Assembly: GCA_946611795.1 (NCBI GenBank)
Contig: CAMOEC010000065.1
Coordinates: forward strand, 1-41,727
Length of the DNA: 41,727 bases
Direction: 5' to 3'
Source: an uncultured bacterium
Lineage (GTDB): Bacteria; Patescibacteriota; Gracilibacteria; Absconditabacterales; Absconditicoccaceae
The notes under the pieces are model-generated. The model did not search any database, was not told the DNA's origin, and worked only from the letters and a program-made list of their open reading frames with translations. Position numbers and translations under genes: made by a program. Positions within the stretch are counted from its first letter, which is position 1. Each line of letters starts with the position of its first letter. Below, piece by piece: positions 33,901 through 41,727 of the stretch.

Positions 33901-35227
33901 TTGTAAATTGTGGCGTTGGAGGAGTTGAATCAACATAAACATTAACAATATCACTATTTTTTAATCACATTTCATCTTCAACAGTAAGATTAACGGTATA
34001 ATTTCATGGCTTTTTAAACTGTCTATTAATTTGTTTTCATTGTAGAGTATCTAATTTTGTTCATTCACTATCAAAGATTTCCCAAGTATATAACTTTAGT
34101 CTAGAAGTTAGTGAATATGAAGCATTTGCTGAAAATGAATAAGTAGTAGAAGTATTTCATTTAGTTGGAGTCTGTTGAACAACAGCAACAGGATCTGAAA
34201 CGGCTATTGTATAAGTCTCAGAAACTACATTATGTTCATTATCTGTTACAGATAAGGTAATACTATAATCTCATTGTCCTGGAAGTGGAAGGTTTATATA
34301 GCTTGGAGATCAATCTCCAGATTTAGTCCACTTAAATCAGTCTCTTGATGTAACTTTCCAAGTATAACTTTGGATTTCTCTTCATCCAAGAGGTGTTGTG
34401 GAACTTCCATCAAAAAGAACACCTTTAATTGCTTCTTGAATACCAATTTTAGATGCCTTGTTTTTTTGCATTTTTTTACCATTAGCGTATACACTAACTG
34501 TGGCAGATTTAGGGCTTACAGTTACTGTAATGTTTTTTGTTCAATCAAAGATTCATGAGTTTGAACTTCTAACAGTGCAGTGTACAATATAAGTTCAAGC
34601 TTCTAAAAATTGATGCTTTACAACTGGTCATATTCAAATCGTTTTATCAATACCATCAATATCTCTATAATACCAAAAATATTTATTTGATGGAATAGTT
34701 TCATTTGATGGATCTTTACTTCATCTTGCATCAAATGTAACTGTAAGAGGAGCAGCTCAGTTATTTGGACTAGCACTAGCTTGAACCTTTACAGTATATT
34801 CGTTATCTATAGTCTTTTTTAATTTAGTAAGAGGGCTTTTACATTTATCATTATATAATTCAAAATTAGACGTTGTTGGTTCTTTTGCCATTGTGGCAGT
34901 AGTTTTCTTACATTGTTCATAAATTAATAAAAATTCGTAATCATCTTGTGGAAAGTACTTAAATACTCTATTCATAATACTAAGTTGTTCTGCAAATGAG
35001 TTAGTTGAAGGAATTTGCCTTATTTTGCTTGTAGCATCGACGTCTACAAAGATTCATGCTAATTTATCCCAATCTCATTCAACCATATAGTTTGCATAAT
35101 AGGAAGTTGGAACGTTAGATGAGTTCCTAGAAGATGCAAAAATATTCCCTCATAACAGTATTAATACTGCAAGTGAAAAAAGGGTAGTGCAGTTTAGTAT
35201 TTTTTTTATTTTTACTTTCCAAGTCAT
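30935..35227 (-). CDS. Giant PKD-repeat surface protein with C-terminal membrane anchor
   Basis: 1430 residues. Signal peptide (TTLFSLAVLILLGGNIFASS), then a region with DYEFLLIYEQC, then at least five PKD-like immunoglobulin folds from about residue 148 to 640. Each has an opening strand such as PLTVTFDARGSKDPS, a YTWK/YEWDFGNG core and a closing strand such as YSITLSVTDN or YTVNLTVED. More Ig-like domains follow (FDGDGEYDL, GTYIVTIKEKD). Residues about 1180-1370 are helical. A single helix near the C-terminus (VLLWMLGIVIFVLVGAISAFAI) and a charged tail KAKLREKYENEED anchor it. PKD domains usually mediate adhesion; a role in host attachment is inference. It heads the operon with the two TrbC-like genes. 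Confidence 0.88.
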
Positions 35228-35350
35228 TATTGAAAAAAATCATAATAAAAGACTTAAGATAAGTATATTTTTTATATTTAAAATTTGCAAATTTGAAGAA
35301 GTGTTTTTGTTTTATATACTTGACATTTTAATAAAATAACGAAAAAATAA

Positions 35351-35375
35351 AAACCCTTCAAAGTAGAAGAGTTTT
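35351..35375. terminator. Terminator between the membrane-anchored gene and the PKD gene
   Basis: AAACCCTTC (35351-35359), loop AAAGTA, GAAGAGTTT (35366-35374), one G-U pair, with A-rich and T-rich flanks on both sides. On the minus strand it ends the 287-residue gene before the PKD gene. The 171-base gap 35228-35398 holds this and the PKD promoter region (TATTAT 14 bases before the ATG). Confidence 0.75.
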
Positions 35376-35398
35376 TAAGAGAGTAATAGAGAATATTT

Positions 35399-36262
35399 TT
35401 ATTTCAAATTATAGTTCTGAGGCCAGAAGAATGGAGAGTGAGAACATCCATCAGTTTTACACATGATTTCTGAAATTAGTGTTTTTCAATTACGGTCTAA
35501 TAAAGTAATTTCCCAATCTTCATTAAAGGACTCATTAGTATCTATTGTATATCAAAGAGTATATCAATATTTCCTTGTCCTTTTCTCTTTATTATCTGAT
35601 CAAGGAACTAATGTGATATTATCAAGAGAGATATTATCATTAATAATATGATTAGTAAAAATTCCGATATTCTTTGTGCTCCAGTGGGATCTCCAAGTAG
35701 ATGATGTTCTTAATGGAGAATCAACAAGTTGGTTCATTTCAGGAATCTCATTATTCATAAGATGAGAATAGAAATCTTGAATAAGATGGATATCATTTGA
35801 AATGCTATCACCTTCAGTTGGATTAGATAGAATAGAAGGTTCTTCATTTTGAACAATTGGTTCCTCTTGTTCTATTACTTCATCTTCACTAACAACTTCA
35901 TTTTCATTTATAACTTCATTTTCAATTACATTTTCTGTATTTGTATTTTTGATAGAAAAGATTGAAGACTCATTTTGTCTATCAGCAATATTGGAATCAG
36001 AATATCATCATCAATAAATAAAGACTTTATAGATAGAAAACAAAAGTAATGCTATTGAAAAGAAAAAGAGGAGTAGAATCCAAAATGATACTTTTCAATC
36101 ATCTTTTTTCATAGAACTAATCCTTGGAGAAAAATCGCTAGTTCATCTTTTTCTGTTAACAGAAACTTTCTCTGTTTTTGCTGGTTTTTCTTTTGGAAGT
36201 GTTCTTCTTGTGATCTTTTTTTCTTGTTCCTTTTCAGCCCATTTTGTTTTTCTTTCAGCCAT
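35399..36262 (-). CDS. Membrane-anchored protein of unknown function
   Basis: 287 residues. A basic cytoplasmic part (about 60 residues, MAERKTKWAEKEQEKKITRR...), one transmembrane helix (FWILLLFFFSIALLLFSIYKVFIY), then an acidic linker made of repeated Glu/Asn/Val (VIENEVINENEVVSEDEVIEQEE) and a folded outer domain (TSSTWRSHWSTKNIGIF...EDWEITLLDRNGKTLISEIMC). The domain has two cysteines near the end (MCKTDGCSH). I recognise no family. It starts 25 bases after pheS; TACAAT ends six bases before its ATG, so it may be transcribed separately. Position next to the PKD gene suggests a surface role. Confidence 0.75.
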
Positions 36263-36287
36263 TCCTTAATTGTATAAGAGGATAAAA

Positions 36288-37310
<1,023 letters not shown>

Positions 37311-37330
37311 GAAAAATTAATAAATAATAA

Positions 37331-37358
37331 AAAACACTAAATGAGAATTTAGTGTTTT
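37331..37358 (-). terminator. Terminator of the OLD-type nuclease gene
   Basis: AAAACACTAAAT (37331-37342) and ATTTAGTGTTTT (37347-37358) form a perfect 12-bp stem with a four-base loop. On the minus strand it ends with a U-rich tract, 20 bases before the pheS ATG. Confidence 0.9.
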
Positions 37359-37384
37359 ATTGTTTCTTTGCAAGAGCTTTTATG

Positions 37385-39343
37385 TTATTTCATGAAAATA
37401 CATTTCATAATATCTTCCAATTCCTGTCTTCTTTCATCGAATTTTTCGTCAAGAAGCCAATCATGAAAATAAGTATTACAAAAGTATGCAACATATGATA
37501 GTCATTTTTTCTCAGTTGGAACATAGGTCTCTATAGCTCATTCTTTGAGAATGAAAATGTTCTGATCATAGAGTTTTTCAATTCATTTTAAAATTGCCTT
37601 ATGTTTCTTTGGATTGAAAGTAAGAATTGCAGTTACGAGTCTATTGTAGTAATCATTATATCTTTTTTCGGTTCTGTTTTCATTTTTATTTTTTTTAGCT
37701 TGTTGGTTAGCCATGAGATAATATTTATTAATTTCTGCTCTAGAAAAGAATCCGAAATCAACTGTATTATCCCAGTCTCCAATGAAATAGTTTTTAATAT
37801 TAAATTTCCTTAAAAATTTTCTCCAAGCATTGAAAGATCCTTTACCATTAATATTAATTATTTCGTAATCACGAATCTTTTCTTTTCGTTCAGGTCTTGT
37901 CTTTAAATAATTAAGGTAAAAGCTGAAAAAATATGCATCAGTATCTCATTCTACAAGAATAATCTTATCAACAAAAAATATTTTTGAAAGATTCTCAAAT
38001 CTTAGCATATGCATTAGTGTTGCGTCATCATAGTCAACAGTAATTCTTGGAGCAGATATTAGTGAATCCTGATTTTTATCTTTATAAACTCTATATACAG
38101 AAGTTAGATTCTTTTCATTAATAAAGAGTCATGAATTTGTTGAAAAAATGAATTGAGTTCATAGTTGTTCACTAATATTTTCACATACTTCAGCTAATTC
38201 TTTTTGATAAAGTGGGTGTATATGAAGTTCTGGTTCTTTTATAATAATAAATCAATCAGTAAGATCATTTCAGTAAAGTCAAAAGATAATAGTTAATAAA
38301 GATTTTTCTCAATCACTCAAATCGTCAAAGTAAGAAATTCTTTCTTGTTGGTCAGTCATATAAAGACTAATTGTTCAGTTAATATATTCTACTTTCAAGT
38401 TTCTTCATAAATACTTTTTAATCATGTAACTCAAGCTTTTGAAGAATGTTGAACTTTTTAGTTTCTCATCAATTGTTGCTTTTGAAACTTCTTTTGCTTC
38501 TCAATTAGTTAATTGTGATTGAGAGAAGTTCTCTAGTATACTTCGAATTTTATAAATACATTCAGTGTATCCGATAAGGCTGTTCCTACTATATTCTAAA
38601 TCATTAATAATTTTCTTAGGATCAACAAAATTATCGAATTTTACTTCAGTTCTATGGGTATTAAGAATGGTAAAAGTCTTTTTTAGTAAATATCGACTTC
38701 TATCTTCGTCTTTTTTATCATAAGTATTGTATAGAGTTATAATAATTTGTAATAGTTTTTGGTATCTAATGCATGAAAGAATAAACTGTTCGTGTTCGGA
38801 AAGAACTGTCTCATCAATAATAAATTCTTGAGACTTTTCATCAAAGCTAGCTTTTAATTTTATACTATGGTTTCATTCAAGGAATGTTTCCAATTTATGT
38901 GGTGGAAATTCAACATTTAATTTAGAATATTTGGAAATAAGATGATTAATTTTTGAATAATATTTACAAACAAAACCGATGTTTTCAAAGTCTAAATTTG
39001 ATAATTCTAGTGAAATCTCAAATTTTGCAGGTTGGTCAGGCGTACGGTTGTTGGTTTGAAGTTTTTTTGTATGATTTGGTCTTTCTTGAATTGTTTTTCT
39101 AGTCTTAATATTTTCTTTAGCATATTCTTCATTATAGGTATAATCATAGATTAGAGTGGCGAAAAATTCTTCTAATATTTTAATGAAATTGCTTTTTCAT
39201 GAGGCGTTATTCCCAATAAAAATTTTTACTCATTGATATCAATCTTCTCAGAAAAATGAAATTGGAGCAGATTTTTCAAAATCATGCTCATTTAGGTATG
39301 GGAAACTTAAAAGATTCGATATTTTAACTTCTTTTATTTGCAT
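37385..39343 (-). CDS. OLD-family ATPase with TOPRIM nuclease domain
   Basis: 652 residues. The ATPase part has Walker A GNNASGKS (residues 44-51), a long helical insertion (about 90-300), the ABC-type signature LSDGEKSLL and the Walker B region FIIIKEPELHIHP (about 368), then FSTNSGLF. The C-terminal TOPRIM domain has ILVEGDTDAYFF (about 463), INGKGSFNAW and the DxD-like IGDWDN (about 522). This is the OLD (overcoming lysogenization defect) layout, related to GajA of the Gabija system; these nucleases often act in phage defence. The residue before the catalytic Glu of Walker B is Lys, not Asp or Glu. No UvrD-like helicase is next to it. It is divergent from the gene at 39409. Confidence 0.9.
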
Positions 39344-39408
39344 ACTGCAGTCATACAATTAAAAACTTTTGTAACAATTATAGTTCAAAAAGAGATTTTT
39401 TTCAAATT

Positions 39409-40056
39409 TTGAGTAATTATTTTTTTCTTTTAAGTGTTGTAATTATAATGGGATTTTATAATTTAATTATCGTTTATGTTTTAATATCTCATATGATTAA
39501 GAATTTAGACTACTGTAAATATACGTATCTTCATAGAAAGGCACTAGCTTATTATATTAAAAAGAATGAATATTTAATAGAGGAGGATAGATTGGAACTT
39601 TTGAAAAGAGCTAAAGTGCACGATATGGATAAATTAACACTTTATCTTTTTTGGGATAAAGAGAGTGCGTCAGAATATCATAGAGAACATTCATCACATC
39701 ATTTAAAAAAATGAATTACTCATAATAGAATTGATCTTTTGGAATCTATTTTTGATTATGAATGTGCTGCATTAACAAAACCAGATAAACCACTCAATGC
39801 ATATGATACAGTTATAAAGTATTATTCCGATTTTAAGGATGAATATCTTCCAGAATTAGAAAAATTGCATATGAATTCATCATATATTGCAGTAACACAA
39901 GAAGATAAAGAATTTATAGAAAATATTGAGGTAGATGAAAATGATATTTTAAAGGAGGTATCAGAGTATTTAAGAAATAATGAGGCCAATATATATACCG
40001 AATTGAAAGATATGCTTTGTTCAGAAGATGAATATCAATCGTTTATTAATATGTAG
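39409..40056 (+). CDS. Membrane-anchored protein, possibly DUF5662-like
   Basis: 215 residues. One N-terminal hydrophobic segment (FFLLSVVIIMGFYNLIIVYVLI) then a soluble helical part with RAKVHDMDKLTLYLFW and EYHREHSSHHLKK, a His/Asp pattern like that of small DUF5662-type proteins where such residues might bind metal. The C-terminal half is acidic and helical. The start is unclear: TTG at 39409 gives a complete membrane helix, while ATG at 39448 trims it. The only UGA, at 39712-39714, would split the gene in the standard code. It is divergent from the OLD-type nuclease with 65 bases between, so the two may be linked. It ends at TAG. Confidence 0.65.
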
Positions 40057-40089
40057 ATATTGTGATTTGTCAATACCCTTGAAATTGAG

Positions 40090-40127
40090 AATCCGAAAGT
40101 ATATTATATTTCCGGATTTTTATTTTA
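40090..40127 (+). terminator. Terminator after the membrane-anchored gene
   Basis: AATCCGAAA (40090-40098) pairs with TTTCCGGATT (40109-40118) with one bulged base, and T-rich sequence follows. Confidence 0.75.
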
Positions 40128-40139
40128 TATCCATTATAA

Positions 40140-41117
40140 ATGAAATCAAAAACCTTATGAACAATTGCTTTAGCATGATCTTTATTATTGTGAGCGTGTT
40201 GAGATAATAATAAAAAATCAGAAAAAGATGTTGAGGAAGTTCCCTCCGAATTGTTAGAAAATTTGAATTACTGAAAGTCTAGTGGTAAGTCTGAAACAAA
40301 AGTAATTTATCCTGCAAAATATGATAATCGAGACAAATTTGATGAAAATTGAAATTTAATAGAAGAGTGAGAAGAAGAACAGGAAGATTTGAACCAGAAT
40401 TTTTTAGAAGAAGAAAATATAGATACATTAACTGTAGATTCTCTTCAAACAGATTCTATAAAAGCAGATTCTTTGTGAGTTGATACGTTAAATGAAGAGA
40501 ATATAATAACACAAGATATAAAACAACAAGTATCAGAATTAACGAATAACGTCAGATGAAAAGTGTTTATTACTATTGATGATTGACCATGACAATATAC
40601 TGCAGAAATAGCAGAGGAATTGCATAAAAGATGACATCATGCAACCTTTTTTATGCTTGGTAGCAATATGAATGAAGGACGTTATGAAGCTATGAGACAT
40701 GTGGTAAATTTATGACATGAAATATGAAACCATTCCTATTCACATCCAAATTTTAGGAAAATATCTTTTGATAAAGCTAGATGAGAATTAGAAAGGACAA
40801 AGTCTGTAATAGAAGACGCTTGAATAAAGCCAGCTCCATATTTTAGATTCCCATACTGAAATTCATTCTCTAATGAAAAAATGTTTGATAAATATTTGAA
40901 GGATATTTGATATGAAGAAGTGTTTTGGAATATAGATACTCGTGATTGGAGTAAGTCAACGACAAAAAAAGATTTAATAAGATGCTTGGAAAAGACAAAG
41001 TCTGGAGATATTATTCTTATTCATGAAAGGTCATATACTAAAGATAGAACAATACCGACAATGGATTCAGTGTTGAAAAGTAAATGATTAATATCAGTTC
41101 CATACCGTAAAAAATAA
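40140..41117 (+). CDS. Lipoprotein polysaccharide deacetylase (NodB/CE4)
   Basis: 325 residues. A lipoprotein signal (TLGTIALAGSLLLGAC) and an acidic linker of about 115 residues rich in Asp/Glu precede a CE4 domain from about 143. All five CE4 motifs are visible: TIDDGP (base Asp and metal Asp), HSYSHPN (two metal histidines), RFPYGN, DTRDW and ILIHE. It removes acetyl groups from a surface polysaccharide, probably GlcNAc or MurNAc of peptidoglycan, giving lysozyme resistance or remodelling; the substrate is inference. It is anchored outside the membrane. It precedes metG by 72 bases. Confidence 0.94.
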
Positions 41118-41189
41118 TTTTTAGCATTAATCTTGAAAACTTGCGAGCTTTATTTATTTTTAGCTTAGATTTATTGTTATTAAAAAAAC

Positions 41190-41727
41190 ATGGCAAAAAA
41201 ATTTTATATAACAACGGCTATTGCCTATATGAACGCAGGTCCTCATGCCTGACATGCTCTTGAAATTATCCAAGCAGATGCGTTAGCGAGGATGTATAGA
41301 TTCTTATGATATGATGTTATTTTCCAAACAGGTAGTGATGAGCACTGAATGAAAATCTGGAATGCATCAAAAGCTGCAAATAAAGAAGTTCATCAATTTG
41401 TAAATGATAATGTGCTTTTATTTAAAAGTCTTTATAAAAAACTTGATGTTTCATATGATAGATTTCTACAAACTTCAGATGAAGAAAGACATTATCCATG
41501 AGCTCAATTGATGTGGAAGAAACTAATGGAAAATGGAGACTTATATAAGAAATCATATAAGTGATTGTATTGTGAATGATGTGAAGCATTAAAACTAGAG
41601 AAAGATTTAGTTGATTGAAAATGTCCTGATCATCCAAACAAAGAATTACAAGTGATAGAGGAAGAAAACTATTTCTTTAAGCTTTCAAAATATAGAGAGC
41701 AAGTAGCAGAATTAATCAAAAATTGAA
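41190..41727 (+). CDS. metG: Methionyl-tRNA synthetase (5' part only)
   Basis: The gene runs off the window end; 179 codons are visible. The N-terminus FYITTAIAYMNAGPHAGHALEII carries the class I HIGH-type motif HAGH, and the next block YDVIFQTGSDEHGMKI is the family hallmark. The zinc-type insert YCEGCEALKLEKDLVDGKCPDHP has three cysteines and a histidine in the usual place. EENYFFKLSKY then leads toward the KMSKS part outside the window. The start has no Shine-Dalgarno sequence. Confidence 0.96.

Noticed and set aside
34294-34558. Open frames within the PKD gene
   Set aside because: Out-of-frame readings of the PKD protein; the main frame encodes recognisable PKD strands without interruption.
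37385-40056. Complete Gabija system
   Set aside because: GajA-like architecture is present, but there is no UvrD-like GajB helicase next to it.

Overview
This AT-rich window comes from a bacterium that reads UGA as glycine (genetic code 25). That points to the candidate phyla Gracilibacteria (BD1-5/GN02) or Absconditabacteria (SR1). Read with the standard code, almost every gene looks shattered by TGA. Read with UGA = Gly, long intact genes appear and TGA falls on conserved glycines: PP-loop SGGVDS of MnmA, GGG and GxSxG of the patatins, GDMRELG of MurF, GMG of PheS. All 31 genes whose 3' end lies in the window stop at TAA (27) or TAG (4). I cannot decide between the two phyla from this sequence alone. 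No tRNA, rRNA, CRISPR array, transposase or origin was recognised.

Layout. 1-378: start of mraY (minus). 493-2567: threonyl-tRNA synthetase behind a complete threonine attenuator (leader peptide with eight consecutive Thr codons, antiterminator, terminator). 2678-4705: a secreted protein, converging on yebC (4771-5523), a degenerate transketolase-like protein and murF (all minus). 8072-12683: a 1182-residue multipass membrane protein and mnmA (plus). 12680-14843: alr, an RsuA/RluB-type pseudouridine synthase and an acidic lipoprotein (minus). 15004-15417: a gene with no UGA codon. 15559-22570: a plus-strand run of ftsQ-like, sufS, leuS, two patatin phospholipases and rsmE. 22646-28311: two unknown soluble proteins behind near-consensus promoters, rny, and two membrane proteins. 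28308-36262 (minus): a THUMP-type RNA methyltransferase, two TrbC/VirB2-like small membrane proteins, a 1430-residue PKD-repeat surface protein and a membrane-anchored protein. 36288-39343 (minus): pheS and an OLD-type ATPase/TOPRIM nuclease. 39409-41727 (plus): a membrane-anchored unknown, a lipoprotein polysaccharide deacetylase and the start of metG.

Functional picture. The core content is translation (four aminoacyl-tRNA synthetases, tRNA thiolation, rRNA modification), peptidoglycan work (MraY, MurF, Alr, FtsQ, NodB deacetylase) and a large investment in the cell surface: PKD protein, TrbC-like proteins, lipoproteins and secreted proteins. This suits a host-attached cell with a reduced genome; the lifestyle is inference. 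Many genes lack a Shine-Dalgarno sequence, and several have a -10-like hexamer 6-8 bases before the ATG, which suggests leaderless mRNAs. The most unusual single element is the thrS attenuator. The most interesting gene group is the PKD/TrbC-like surface cluster at 29451-36262.
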